From positions 2,108,001 to 2,172,000 of the forward strand of contig NZ_CP045725.1 of the NCBI RefSeq assembly GCF_009646095.1: a stretch of 64,000 bases of DNA, written 5' to 3'. The notes under the pieces are model-generated. The model was not told the origin of the DNA, searched no databases, and saw nothing but the letters and a program-made list of their open reading frames with translations. The DNA is from Raineyella fluvialis. GTDB lineage: Bacteria > Actinomycetota > Actinomycetes > Propionibacteriales > Propionibacteriaceae. Below, piece after piece: positions 44,877 to 54,380 of this stretch (position 1 is the stretch's first letter; each line of letters begins with the position of its first letter). Both the position numbers and the translations under genes were made by a program.

Positions 44877-45716
44877 GTGCAGCAAGTGATGGCGGTCACG
44901 TTCGAGAAGCACGGTCAGCTCCACTACGTGGACCCGGCCGGGCATCGGGTGAGCGTGGGCGACTTCGTCATGGTCCCCACCGATGAGGGGCCGGAGGTCG
45001 CCCAGTGCATCTGGGCCCCCGAGGGCGTCGTCCAAGGAGACTTCGGCGGACTGCCCGCCTGTCTCGGCCTCGCCACGGAGGCCGATCTCGCCCGTGACCG
45101 GGAGAACCGCAAGTTCCGGTCCCAGGCCCGCATCGTCGTGAACCGCCTGGTCCGGGAGCATGACCTGCCGATGAAGGTCATCGGCCTCGACTACCTCGAT
45201 CGGTCCAAGGAGTTCGATCGCGAGGTGATCGTCTACTTCACCGCGCCCCATCGGGTCGATTTCCGTCAGCTCGTCCGCGACCTGGCCAAGGCTCTCCAGG
45301 CACGGATCGACCTGCGCCAGATCGGAGCTAGGGACGCGACCCGGGTCACCGGGGGTATCGGCAACTGCGGCCGGGACCTGTGCTGCTCCACCCATCTCAG
45401 CCGGTTCGAGCCCGTCAGCATGCGCCTCGCCAAGGACCAGGACCTGCCCTCGAACCCGCTGCGCGTACAGGGCGCCTGCGGACGGCTGATGTGCTGTCTG
45501 AAGTACGAGCACCCGCTCTACCAGGACTTCCTCAAGAAGGCGCCCAAGATCGGCTCGCGGGTGAAGACCCCGGACGGCGAAGGTAAGGTCATCGGCCACT
45601 CCGTCCCGTCGGACTCCGTAGTGGTGCGGGTCGACGGCACCGGTGAGGTCACTCGGTGTCCCCAGGCGGACGTCTGCCCCGCCCGCCGGGCGTTCGACAG
45701 TCGCGGACGGGACTGA
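44877..45716 (+). CDS. ricT: PSP1 domain protein (RicT/YaaT-like)
   Basis: A 279-aa protein. The conserved cysteines in GNCGRDLCCSTHL and ACGRLMCCLKYEHPLY match the PSP1/RicT family, which in Bacillus forms the Ric complex with iron-sulfur clusters acting on RNase Y. RicA and RicF partners were not recognised in the window. GTG 44877 is set by the leaderless promoter. The neighbourhood (tmk, holB) is that seen in many bacteria. Confidence 0.92.
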   Translation: MQQVMAVTFEKHGQLHYVDPAGHRVSVGDFVMVPTDEGPEVAQCIWAPEGVVQGDFGGLPACLGLATEADLARDRENRKFRSQARIVVNRLVREHDLPMKVIGLDYLDRSKEFDREVIVYFTAPHRVDFRQLVRDLAKALQARIDLRQIGARDATRVTGGIGNCGRDLCCSTHLSRFEPVSMRLAKDQDLPSNPLRVQGACGRLMCCLKYEHPLYQDFLKKAPKIGSRVKTPDGEGKVIGHSVPSDSVVVRVDGTGEVTRCPQADVCPARRAFDSRGRD

Positions 45717-45747
45717 TCCGAGCCCGCCGGGCGGCGTTCCCCGTCGA

Positions 45748-45777
45748 TTGGAGCTCCACCAGTGGTGCCGCTATAGT
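45748..45777 (+). promoter_or_regulatory. Promoter of tRNA-Thr
   Basis: TTGGAG (45748-45753), an 18-nt spacer and TATAGT (45772-45777) lie 36 nt before the tRNA. Confidence 0.6.
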
Positions 45778-45813
45778 TATCGCTTGTCCGCGCGGGCTCG
45801 TCCCGGGCGGTCG

Positions 45814-45886
45814 GCCACCTTAGCTCAGTAGGTAGAGCGACGCTCTCGTAAAGCGTAGGTCACCGGTTCGATCCCGGTAGGTGGCT
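45814..45886 (+). tRNA. tRNA-Thr (anticodon CGT)
   Basis: All arms fold: acceptor GCCACCT/AGGTGGC, D arm GCTC/GAGC, anticodon stem ACGCT/AGCGT with loop CTCGTAA, and T arm ACCGG/CCGGT with TTCGATC. The discriminator is T at 45886 and CCA is not encoded. The anticodon CGT reads ACG threonine codons. Confidence 0.96.
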
Positions 45887-45953
45887 CCGCCCGGCCCTCG
45901 CGCGGCCTGCCTGTGTGTCCGACAGAACACCCTGCTAATCGGAATCTTTGTCG

Positions 45954-45959
45954 TACCCT
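45954..45959 (+). promoter_or_regulatory. -10 box (TACCCT) before the deacetylase
   Basis: TACCCT lies 63 nt before ATG 46023. The leader includes CCGAGGGGAC as ribosome binding site. Confidence 0.4.
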
Positions 45960-46022
45960 GATCTCATCCGCGGTCGCTGATGTTCTTCGGCTTGGACGAG
46001 CCCGCGGTCCCGAGGGGACGTC

Positions 46023-47855
46023 ATGAAATCTCGACGTGTCCGAGCGGGTGCGCTGCTGGTGGCAGCCATCCTCGGCTTTTCCTTTGCGCTCTCGGGCTCC
46101 CCGGGCGCCCTGGCAGCACCGACACAGACTCCGGCCACGTCGTCGCCTGCCACCGCCACCCCCAAGCCCACCCCCACCGCGAAGCCCACCGCCAACTCTT
46201 CGTCAGGCGTCACTGCGAACTCGGACGCCGCTCCCCAGCCGATGATCGCCCCTGACGTCGTGACCGCGGCGCTCACGCCCGGCGAAGAGGCGATCGCCGC
46301 CAAAGCGGCCTCCTCGGTCTCCGTCCTGGGAGCGCCGACCTCCTCGGTCACCTGTGGGCTGGTCGACGGCGGCTGTATGCAGACGTTCGAGCACGCCACG
46401 ATCTACTGGTCCCCGGCCAGCGGAGCGCACTGGACGCGTGGCGCGATCCGGGACAAGTGGCGCAGTACCGGAGCCCAGGACGGGTTCCTCGGCTATCCGG
46501 TCAGTGATGAGTTCTGCGGCCTGGTCCAGAGCGGCTGCGGCCAGCACTTCCAGCACGGTGAGATCTACTGGACGCCGTCGATCGGCGCGCACTGGTTGCG
46601 GGGCTCGATCGTCGAGTCCTGGCGTCGCCAGGGTTGGGAGAACGGCTTCCTCGGCTACCCGTTGAGCGATGAGTTCTGTGGGCTGCGGGAGAGCGGGTGC
46701 GGTCAGCACTTCCAGCACGGTGAGATCTATTGGTCACCCGGGACGGGGGCGCACTGGTTGCGGGGCTCGATCGTGGAGTCGTGGCGTCGCCAGGGCTGGG
46801 AGAACGCGTTCCTCGGCTACCCGTTGAGCGATGAGTTCTGTGGGCTGCGGGAGAGCGGGTGTGGCCAGCACTTCCAGCACGGCGAGATCTACTGGTCACC
46901 CGGGACGGGGGCGCACTGGTTGCGGGGCGCGATCGTCGAGTCCTGGCGCGGGCAGAACTGGGAGAACGGGTCCCTCGGCTACCCGTTGACCGATGAGTTC
47001 TGCGGCCTCGTCAACAGTGGGTGCGGTCAGCACTTCCAGCACGGCGAGATCTACTGGTCACCCGGGACGGGGGCGCACTGGTTGCGCGGCTCGATCGTCG
47101 AATACTGGCGCGACGCGGGCTGGGAGAACGGGCGCTACGGCTACCCGACCTCCGACGAGATCTGCCGGATCATGGCCGGTGGGGTCCGGCACTGCGAGCA
47201 GACCTTCCCGCGCCTGGTGATCAACTTCCGCAGTGATACGGGTGTCATCGACTGCGGCCGGATGAAGTGCATCGCCCTGAGCTTCGACGACGGCCCCAGC
47301 TCGAACACCAGCCGTCTTGTCGACATCCTCGACGGGAACAACGTGAATGCCACGTTCTTCAACGTGGGGCAGAACGTGGGGGTCTACCCCTCAACCGTGC
47401 GCCGCTCGTACGGGAACGGCAACGAGATCATGAATCACACCTGGGACCACCCCGATCTCACCACGCTCAGTTCGACAGGCGTGTCCTCCGAGCTCTCGCG
47501 GACGTCCGACGTCATCGGCTCGACGGTCGGCCGCCGCCCGACGCTGATGCGACCGCCGTACGGGGCCTACAACTCCACCGTCACGAGCGTCGCCGGTCAG
47601 CAGGGGATGGCCGTGATCCTGTGGAACATCGACACGCGCGACTGGGAATCCCGCAACACGTCGGCCGTGATCACTGCGGCGACCGGGCCTGCCTCCTCCG
47701 GGAGCATCATCCTGATGCATGACCTCTACCCGACGACGGTGGACGCGGTGCCGTCGATCATCAGCAACCTGAAGTCGAGGGGATACGTCCTGGTGACGGT
47801 CCAGGACGTGATCGGCGATCCGCAGCCGGGACGCGTGTACAGCCGGCGTCCCTGA
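46023..47855 (+). CDS. Secreted LGFP-repeat polysaccharide deacetylase
   Basis: A 610-aa exported protein. A Sec signal (LLVAAILGFSFALSGSPGAL) is followed by a Thr/Pro/Ala linker. Five or six LGFP repeats of 54 residues come next (LGYPVSDEFC, LGYPLSDEFC, LGYPLTDEFC), a module thought to anchor proteins to the cell wall. The C-terminal NodB domain shows SFDDGPSS (catalytic Asp and metal-binding Asp), HTWDHPDL (metal His pair) and RPPYGAYN. It would remove N- or O-acetyl groups from peptidoglycan or another surface glycan. Confidence 0.93.
   Translation: MKSRRVRAGALLVAAILGFSFALSGSPGALAAPTQTPATSSPATATPKPTPTAKPTANSSSGVTANSDAAPQPMIAPDVVTAALTPGEEAIAAKAASSVSVLGAPTSSVTCGLVDGGCMQTFEHATIYWSPASGAHWTRGAIRDKWRSTGAQDGFLGYPVSDEFCGLVQSGCGQHFQHGEIYWTPSIGAHWLRGSIVESWRRQGWENGFLGYPLSDEFCGLRESGCGQHFQHGEIYWSPGTGAHWLRGSIVESWRRQGWENAFLGYPLSDEFCGLRESGCGQHFQHGEIYWSPGTGAHWLRGAIVESWRGQNWENGSLGYPLTDEFCGLVNSGCGQHFQHGEIYWSPGTGAHWLRGSIVEYWRDAGWENGRYGYPTSDEICRIMAGGVRHCEQTFPRLVINFRSDTGVIDCGRMKCIALSFDDGPSSNTSRLVDILDGNNVNATFFNVGQNVGVYPSTVRRSYGNGNEIMNHTWDHPDLTTLSSTGVSSELSRTSDVIGSTVGRRPTLMRPPYGAYNSTVTSVAGQQGMAVILWNIDTRDWESRNTSAVITAATGPASSGSIILMHDLYPTTVDAVPSIISNLKSRGYVLVTVQDVIGDPQPGRVYSRRP
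46491..47138 (+). repeat. Four tandem 162-bp units encoding LGFP repeats
   Basis: The sequence GGCTA(T/C)CCG recurs at 46491, 46653, 46815, 46977 and 47139, an exact 162-bp period (54 codons). The units centred on 46653 and 46815 are nearly identical at the DNA level, so copy number could change by recombination. Confidence 0.88.
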
Positions 47856-47870
47856 CCACCGAAGAACACC

Positions 47871-47913
47871 GGAGGCCCGGTCCTCGCTCGGGGGTAGCGA
47901 GGACCGGGCCTCC
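47871..47913. terminator. Bidirectional terminator, 18-bp perfect stem
   Basis: Arms at 47871-47888 and 47896-47913 are fully complementary over 18 bp with a 7-nt loop. It lies between the convergent deacetylase and Rpf-like genes. Confidence 0.85.
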
Positions 47914-47935
47914 GGCCGTTCTGAGGGGGCGTCGC

Positions 47936-48718
<783 letters not shown>

Positions 48719-48786
48719 GGCGAAGATCACGGAAAGATAAAGGCAAGATCTCGAATTCATAACGTTCATGGTGTCGATGGAACCCG

Positions 48787-48823
48787 AGGAACCCCGGCGG
48801 AACGCCGATCCGCCGGGGTTCCT
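48787..48823. terminator. Terminator, 14-bp stem
   Basis: AGGAACCCCGGCGG pairs with CCGCCGGGGTTCCT across a 9-nt loop, 10 bp past the stop of the yqeY-like gene on the minus strand. Confidence 0.75.
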
Positions 48824-48833
48824 GTGAGATGCG

Positions 48834-49304
48834 TCACTTGTTCGCCAGGCGGCCCTTGACCAGCCCCGCGACCGCCCCACCGTCGAAGCGGCCGGCGATC
48901 CGGGCGTTGACGGCCTTCATGATGGTCCCCATCTGCTTCATCGTCGGGGCCTCGCCGGTCTCGGCCTCGATCGCCGCGAACTCCGCGTCGATCAGCGCCT
49001 CCACCTCGGCGGAGGTCATTGGCTGGGGGAGGTAGGCCTGCAGGATCTCGGCCTCGGCCAGTTCCTTCTCCACGAGGTCCTGACGCCCGCCCTGGGTGTA
49101 CGTCTCCGCGGAATCGCGGCGCTGGCGGACCTCCTTGGTCAGCAGGCGCTGCTCCTCCTCGGCGGTCAGTTCGTGGGCCGTGCCCTCCACCTCGGCGTTG
49201 GCGATGGCGGCCAGTGCCATCCGGATCGTGCCCAGCCGCTGCTGGTCATGGGCCTTCATCGCGACCTTCATATCGGCGCGCAGCCGGTCCTTGAGTTCTG
49301 CCAT
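48834..49304 (-). CDS. GatB/YqeY domain protein
   Basis: A 156-aa protein that matches the YqeY family throughout (LKDRLRADMKVAMKAHDQQR, AEAEILQAYLPQPMT, MKQMGTIMKAVNARIAGRFD). The family resembles the tRNA-binding tail of GatB, but its function is not defined. It has its own terminator downstream. Confidence 0.92.
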   Translation of the reverse strand: MAELKDRLRADMKVAMKAHDQQRLGTIRMALAAIANAEVEGTAHELTAEEEQRLLTKEVRQRRDSAETYTQGGRQDLVEKELAEAEILQAYLPQPMTSAEVEALIDAEFAAIEAETGEAPTMKQMGTIMKAVNARIAGRFDGGAVAGLVKGRLANK

Positions 49305-49445
49305 CAGGTGCTTCTTCCTTCGTCGGCTCCGGTGTACCCCTCATCCTGTCACGCACGACTGCGCGCGAACGGGAGCGTCGGGGTGGTGCGTTATCGTGGG
49401 GCGAGCAGTCGGTGCAACAGTGACCGACGGACACCTGGAGGCGTT

Positions 49446-50660
49446 GTGAAAGTTCTGGTCCTCGGCGGCGACGGATTCTGCGGTTGGCCGACCGCCCTGC
49501 ACCTGTCCGACAGGGGTGACGAGGTCGTCATCGTCGACAACCTGTCGCGGCGGGCGATCGACCAGGAGCTGGGTGCCGAGTCGTTGACCCCGATCGCCTC
49601 GGTGGATGAGCGGCTGTCCGCGTGGCTCGAGGTGTCCGGCAAGCAGATCCGGTTCCGCAATGTCGACCTCGCCCAGGACTATGACGGCGTGCTGGCCCTG
49701 CTCGCGTCCGAGCGGCCCGACGCGGTGGTCCACTTCGCCGAGCAGCGGTCGGCCCCGTACTCCATGAAGGACTCCGGCCACAAGCGCTACACGGTCGACA
49801 ACAACGTCAACGCGACCCACAACCTGCTCGCCGCGGTCGTCGAGTCCGGTCTGGACATCCACGTGGTGCACCTCGGCACGATGGGCGTGTACGGCTATGG
49901 CACTGCCGGGATGGAGATCCCCGAGGGCTACCTCGACATCGAGATCCCCCGCAAGGATGGCGGCGAGCCGGTCCAGCAGCAGATCCTCTACCCGACCAAT
50001 CCGGGCTCGGTCTACCACATGACCAAGACGCTGGACCAGCTGCTCTTCGCCTACTACGTGAAGAACGACCGGCTGCGCGTCACCGACCTGCACCAGGGCA
50101 TCGTCTGGGGCACCAACACCCCCGAGACCACGCTCGACGAGCGGCTGGTCAACCGCTTCGACTACGACGGTGACTACGGCACCGTGCTCAACCGCTTCCT
50201 CATGCAGGCCGCCGTCGGCTACCCGCTGACCGTGCACGGCACCGGCGGGCAGACCCGTGCCTTCATCCACATCGTCGACACCACCAAGTGCGTCGCGATG
50301 GCCCTCGACAACCCGCCGCAGCGGGGCGAGCGGGTGAAGATCCTCAACCAGCAGGCCGAGACCCTGCGGGTCCGCGACCTGGCGAAGAAGATCGCCGAGA
50401 TGACCGGTGCCGAGCTGGCCCTCGTCCCGGATCCACGCAAGGAGGACCAGGAGAACGACCTGCTCGTCGCGCACGACACCTTCCTGTCGTACGGCTGGCA
50501 GCCGATCACCCTCGACGACGGCCTGATGATGGAGGTCACCGAGATCGCCCGCAAGTACGGGGAACGGTGCGACATCACCAAGATTCCGGCCCGCTCGCTG
50601 TGGACGAAGGAGCAGAAGGCCGGCGTGCCGGAGGGCTACGAGGAGCCGGTCCGGGCCTGA
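49446..50660 (+). CDS. sqdB: UDP-sulfoquinovose synthase (SqdB-like)
   Basis: A 404-aa extended SDR enzyme that would combine UDP-glucose and sulfite into UDP-sulfoquinovose. VLVLGGDGFCGWPTALHLSD is the signature of the SQD1/SqdB family, and SVYHMTKTLDQLLFAYYVK contains the catalytic YxxxK; WGTNTPET matches the substrate region. GTG 49446 has GGAGG upstream; the frame upstream of it covers the yqeY start and is not used. The following gene is an SqdX-like transferase, which strengthens the assignment. Confidence 0.88.
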   Translation: MKVLVLGGDGFCGWPTALHLSDRGDEVVIVDNLSRRAIDQELGAESLTPIASVDERLSAWLEVSGKQIRFRNVDLAQDYDGVLALLASERPDAVVHFAEQRSAPYSMKDSGHKRYTVDNNVNATHNLLAAVVESGLDIHVVHLGTMGVYGYGTAGMEIPEGYLDIEIPRKDGGEPVQQQILYPTNPGSVYHMTKTLDQLLFAYYVKNDRLRVTDLHQGIVWGTNTPETTLDERLVNRFDYDGDYGTVLNRFLMQAAVGYPLTVHGTGGQTRAFIHIVDTTKCVAMALDNPPQRGERVKILNQQAETLRVRDLAKKIAEMTGAELALVPDPRKEDQENDLLVAHDTFLSYGWQPITLDDGLMMEVTEIARKYGERCDITKIPARSLWTKEQKAGVPEGYEEPVRA

Positions 50661-50679
50661 CCCGGCGGTCCGAGGCACC

Positions 50680-51831
50680 GTGCGCATCGCCATCTTCTCC
50701 GAGGTCTTCCTGCCGAAGATCGACGGTGTGGTCACCCGACTCGTCCGGACGGTCGAACAGCTGAAGGCGCTCGACCAGGAGGTCGTCATCTTCTCGCCGG
50801 GCACCGACCTGGATGAGTTCTGCGGCTACCCGGTCGTGCGCGTCCGCTCGACGCGGCTGCGCCCGTGGTACCCCGAGATCCACATCGGCCTGCCGACCCC
50901 TCGGATCGCCCGGACCCTGGAGGAGTTCACCCCGGACGTCGTCCATGCGGTCAATCCGGTGGCCTTGGCGGCGTACGGGGTGTTGTCCGGCAAGCGGCGC
51001 AACATCCCGTTGCTGGCGTCCTTCCACACCGACCTGCCGAAGTACACCGAGGCGATGGATCTCGGCTTCCTGCAGAACTTCGCCAAGAGCTACATCAGTG
51101 GTCTGCACAACCTGGCCGACATGAACCTCTGTACGTCCCCGCAGATGGTGGAGGCGGCCCGGGCGATCGGCATTCGGCGGGTCAGGCTGTGGCCGAAGGC
51201 CGTCGACACGGTGATGTACCACCCGGACAAGCGCAACGCGCAGATGCGGGCCCGGCTCACCGACGGACACCCCGAGCAGCCCCTCGTGGTCTACGTGGGG
51301 CGCATCGCGGTGGAGAAGAAGCTCGACGTGCTGCGGAGCGCCCTCGAGCGGATGCCGGGCGTCCGCCTCGCCGTCGTCGGCTCGGGTCCCGCCAGGGACC
51401 AGCTCGAGAAGGACTTCGCCGGCACTCCCACCGTCTTCACCGGATACATGAGCGGCGACGAGCTGGCGGCGGCGTACGCCTCGGCCGATGTCTTCGCCTT
51501 CCCGTCGACCACCGAGACGCTCGGCCTGGTGGCCCTGGAATCGATGGCCAGTGGCGTCCCGGTCGTCGGGGCACGCGCCGGTGGCATCCCGGACGTGATC
51601 GCCGACGGGGAGAACGGCTTCCTGTTCACGCCGGGCGACCACGTGGAGCTCGCCGACCAGGTGATGCTGCTGCTGAGCGACGTCGACCTGCGCCGCCGCT
51701 TCTCAGCCGCCGGGCGTGCGGAGACCGAGAAGTGGGGCTGGCGTGCCGCGACCGAGCGGCTGCTGGACTACTACCAGCACGCCCAGGAGGTCCACTGGCG
51801 GGCCTGGCGGAACCGCCAGTACACCACCTGA
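50680..51831 (+). CDS. sqdX: SqdX/SQD2-like sulfoquinovosyltransferase
   Basis: A 383-aa GT4 enzyme. FSEVFLPKIDGVVTRLVRTV, the SFHTDLPKYTEAMD loop and FAFPSTTETLGLVALESMAS (E-x7-E) match SqdX/SQD2, which move sulfoquinovose to diacylglycerol to make SQDG. Related alpha-mannosyltransferases have the same motifs, so the assignment rests on adjacency to sqdB (19-bp gap). GTG 50680 is used. The stop lies in a 33-bp repeat. Confidence 0.8.
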   Translation: MRIAIFSEVFLPKIDGVVTRLVRTVEQLKALDQEVVIFSPGTDLDEFCGYPVVRVRSTRLRPWYPEIHIGLPTPRIARTLEEFTPDVVHAVNPVALAAYGVLSGKRRNIPLLASFHTDLPKYTEAMDLGFLQNFAKSYISGLHNLADMNLCTSPQMVEAARAIGIRRVRLWPKAVDTVMYHPDKRNAQMRARLTDGHPEQPLVVYVGRIAVEKKLDVLRSALERMPGVRLAVVGSGPARDQLEKDFAGTPTVFTGYMSGDELAAAYASADVFAFPSTTETLGLVALESMASGVPVVGARAGGIPDVIADGENGFLFTPGDHVELADQVMLLLSDVDLRRRFSAAGRAETEKWGWRAATERLLDYYQHAQEVHWRAWRNRQYTT

Positions 51832-51922
51832 GGCGTCAGCCGAAGGTCCAGGACCTCCACCGAGGCGTCAGCCGAAGGTCCAGGACCGCCACCTGAGGCG
51901 TCAGCCGAAGGTCCAGGACCGC
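51826..51922. repeat. Three tandem ~33-bp repeats at a convergent gene junction
   Basis: GAGGCGTCAGCCGAAGGTCC recurs at 51830, 51862 and 51895 (32- and 33-bp spacing). The third copy is the 3' end and stop of the ygiD-like gene; the first covers the sqdX stop. The unit thus looks like a triplication of the dioxygenase gene's 3' end. Confidence 0.85.
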
Positions 51923-52677
51923 TTCGACAGGCCGATCCAGGAGCCCTCGATCTCGGTGGCGCCCTTCTCGTCGCCCGACGCGCTGACGGCGCCGAGGATC
52001 GCGTGGATGGGGGCCCAGTGCTCGGTGCGCGGGTGCGCGATCCGGGCCTCGGGGGCCTTCGTGGCGAAGTCCAGGATCGCGTCGATGTCACCCTTCGTGA
52101 CGACGTCGGCGGCCCAGGCGTCGAACTCGGCGAGCTGGGGGAGCGGCGGGGAGTCGACGTACTGCGTCATCGCCCGCAGGTTGTGCGTGGTGAAGCCCGA
52201 GCCGACGATGAGCACCCCGTCGTCGCGCAGCGGTGCGAGCTGCTGGCCGAGGGCGAACAGGGACCGGGGGTCCAGGGTTGGCAGCGACAGCTGCAGGACC
52301 GGGACGTCGGCTTCCGGGTACATCTCGACCAGCGGAACGTACGCTCCGTGGTCGAGGCCGCGGGACTGGTCGACCTGGACTGTCGTCGACGAGGCGAGGA
52401 GGCCGCCGACGGTCTCGGCGAGGGCCGGGGCTGTGGGGGCGTCGTACGTCACCTGGTAGTACTTCTCCGGGAAGCCCCAGAAGTCGTAGATCAACGGTGC
52501 GCCGACCGTCGAGGACACCGTGACCGGCGCCTCCTCCCAGTGGGCCGAGATCATCAGGATCGCCTGCGGGCGCGGCAGTTTGCGGGCCCACGCCTTCAGT
52601 TGTCGGGGCCAGACGGGGTCATCGGCGAGGGGCGGGGCGCCGTGGCTGAGGAAGAGGGCGGGCATGCGATCGGTCAT
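51901..52677 (-). CDS. ygiD: Extradiol dioxygenase (YgiD/DODA-like)
   Basis: A 258-aa LigB-family dioxygenase that would open catechol-type rings, such as DOPA in the 4,5 position. Metal-site His are visible in LFLSHGAPPL, MISAHWEEAPV, SRGLDHGAYVPL and RTEHWAPIHA. The ATG at 52677 has a leaderless promoter (TACCCT, 6 nt) with a plausible -35. The physiological substrate is not known for bacterial members. Confidence 0.88.
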   Translation of the reverse strand: MTDRMPALFLSHGAPPLADDPVWPRQLKAWARKLPRPQAILMISAHWEEAPVTVSSTVGAPLIYDFWGFPEKYYQVTYDAPTAPALAETVGGLLASSTTVQVDQSRGLDHGAYVPLVEMYPEADVPVLQLSLPTLDPRSLFALGQQLAPLRDDGVLIVGSGFTTHNLRAMTQYVDSPPLPQLAEFDAWAADVVTKGDIDAILDFATKAPEARIAHPRTEHWAPIHAILGAVSASGDEKGATEIEGSWIGLSKRSWTFG

Positions 52678-52683
52678 GTCTCG

Positions 52684-52712
52684 AGGGTAGCGATTGGTTC
52701 AACATTCAACAA
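52684..52712 (-). promoter_or_regulatory. Leaderless promoter of ygiD
   Basis: On the minus strand TTGTTG (52707-52712), a 17-nt spacer, TACCCT (52684-52689), 6 nt, then ATG 52677. Both boxes fit a sigma-A-type promoter. Confidence 0.65.
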
Positions 52713-52753
52713 GATCCTGTGCCGTCGGTCCGCTCACCCGTCACGACCCCGAG

Positions 52754-53269
52754 TCAGTCCACCCGAGCCTGGGTGAGCCGGGCCTTCTCGAGGTCGTGCC
52801 AACTGCCGTCGAACTCCAGGCGGACGATCGTGGCGGTCGGGAAATGGTGGGCGATGGCCGACTTCGCCCCGCGGTCCGAGTCCGCCGGGTCGATCAGGTC
52901 CGAGGCGAGAGCGGGGATCCCGGGCGCATGCCCGACGACGAGCAACGTCCGTACGCCCTCGTCGACGGTGCGGAGCTCGGAGAGGATCCGGTCGGCCCCC
53001 GCGTTGTAGAGGTCCCACAGGTACGTCGCCGGTGCGTCGACGCCCAGGCCCTCGAGGGTCTCGCGGGTGCGTACGGCTTCCGAGCAGAGGGCGAGGTCGA
53101 TCCCGTCGCCATGCTTGCCCAGCCAGCGGCCGACGGCGTGCGCCTGTCTCCTGCCGGTGTCGGTCAGGCGGCGCTTGTCGTCGGTCTCCCCGGCGCGCAG
53201 CACTTCGGCCTTCGCGTGGCGCAACAGATAGAGGACGTGCGCGGGGACCGCGGCGTGGCGCTTCTCCAT
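52754..53269 (-). CDS. SixA-like histidine phosphatase
   Basis: A 171-aa phosphatase. LYLLRHAKAE carries the catalytic RH motif, CSEAVRTRETLEGLG the second Arg and Glu region, and LLVVGHAPGIPALA the second His. The short length and RHAKAE form point to SixA, which acts on phosphohistidine of signalling proteins. The target is unknown. Confidence 0.88.
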   Translation of the reverse strand: MEKRHAAVPAHVLYLLRHAKAEVLRAGETDDKRRLTDTGRRQAHAVGRWLGKHGDGIDLALCSEAVRTRETLEGLGVDAPATYLWDLYNAGADRILSELRTVDEGVRTLLVVGHAPGIPALASDLIDPADSDRGAKSAIAHHFPTATIVRLEFDGSWHDLEKARLTQARVD

Positions 53270-53278
53270 GCGGTCAGC

Positions 53279-54322
53279 CTACTGGGCGGTGTCGCTGCCG
53301 AGAGGCTTCACGGCGACCAGGACATCGCGCTGGATCGAGGCGTCCACCCGGTGCTCGAAGCCGAGCCAGGGCCCGTCGTTCTTGACCACCAAGCCGGTCT
53401 CCTCGACCATCGCGACGAGGTCGCCGCGGCTGAGTCCGTGGGTGTTCCAGGACAGGCCGAGGGCCCCGCCGTCCCTGAGCTGGTGGGCCCAGACGCCGAG
53501 GGAGCCCTTGAGCAGGCCGGCCGGTGAGCGGTCCCGCTTGCCGGTGGTGCCGACGACGTCGGAGCGCGAGCCGTGGACGACGCCGTACGGGGCGTCGGTC
53601 ACGATGGCTTCGAACCGCCGCTTCCCCCACAGCTTGGCGGAGGAACGGGTGTCGCCGGTGAAGACGCCCATGGTGAGATCGCGGTCGTCGAGGTGGACCG
53701 TCGCCTCGAACTTGCGCCCCAGGCTCTTGCCCTCGCGGCGGACCGGGACCGTGTCGGCCTTGTGCTTGAGCCGCTTGCGACGCAAATAGGTCTTGAGGAA
53801 CGCGGCCATCTGCTCGACGGCCTTCTCGTCGACCTCCACCCCGGCGGCGTTGAGGCCGGCCGTCCAGGCAGTCGTCAGCGTCGTGCCCCGTCCGCTCAGC
53901 GGATCCAGCACCGTGGCTCGCTCGTTCAGGGGGCACTCGACGGCCGCCAGGGTGACATTGAGGAGCAGCCGGGTGAACTGCTCGTTCGTCTTGCCGGGGT
54001 ACTTCGGGATGGTCACCAGATCGTCCTCGAAGACGTCCGGGTCGGCCACCTCGATCGGGCGCAGCAGCCCGTCGGGGCGCTCCTCGAAGAGTGCCAGGAA
54101 GGTCGACTGCCGGGCGATCAGCCGCAGGGCCTGCGTACGTTCCTCGTCGCTGCCCTCCAGCGAGTCCGTCTCGAACCCCAGGTAGTCGATCCCCGCGAGC
54201 GTCCGTGCCGCCACCTCACCTGCGCCCGGGGCGCAGATCGCCAGCTCCGATGAGGCCATCGTCGCCGCCTGCGCGGCATAGACACGGTTGGCACCGGGAT
54301 GGGCGAGCATGAGGAGACGCAT
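53279..54322 (-). CDS. TRM11-like SAM-dependent methyltransferase
   Basis: A 347-aa protein. The SAM-binding motif ATVLDPLSGRGTTLTTAWTA (residues ~130-150) and the catalytic TDAPYGVVHG (a D-x-P-Y/NPPY type) fit TRM11-like N2-guanosine RNA methyltransferases or related N6-adenine methyltransferases. The N-terminal ~120 residues lack an obvious THUMP domain. ATG 54322 is chosen (MRLLMLAHPGANRVYAAQAA); the open frame extends upstream over the divergent promoter. Substrate is uncertain. Confidence 0.8.
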   Translation of the reverse strand: MRLLMLAHPGANRVYAAQAATMASSELAICAPGAGEVAARTLAGIDYLGFETDSLEGSDEERTQALRLIARQSTFLALFEERPDGLLRPIEVADPDVFEDDLVTIPKYPGKTNEQFTRLLLNVTLAAVECPLNERATVLDPLSGRGTTLTTAWTAGLNAAGVEVDEKAVEQMAAFLKTYLRRKRLKHKADTVPVRREGKSLGRKFEATVHLDDRDLTMGVFTGDTRSSAKLWGKRRFEAIVTDAPYGVVHGSRSDVVGTTGKRDRSPAGLLKGSLGVWAHQLRDGGALGLSWNTHGLSRGDLVAMVEETGLVVKNDGPWLGFEHRVDASIQRDVLVAVKPLGSDTAQ

Positions 54323-54374
54323 GGAGGGATCATCCCACGCCGCCCGCACCTCCCGGCGGTCCGTCGAGCGGGAG

Positions 54375-54380
54375 TACGCT
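54375..54380 (+). promoter_or_regulatory. -10 box (TACGCT) upstream of the universal stress gene
   Basis: TACGCT, 5 nt, then GTG 54386 in frame with the stress protein. Either a leaderless extension of 39 residues or a leader ahead of ATG 54503, which has AAAGGGG before it. Confidence 0.45.

Noticed and set aside
46491-47138. CRISPR-like periodicity
   Set aside because: The period is 162 bp, in frame, and encodes LGFP repeats; there are no short repeats with unique spacers.
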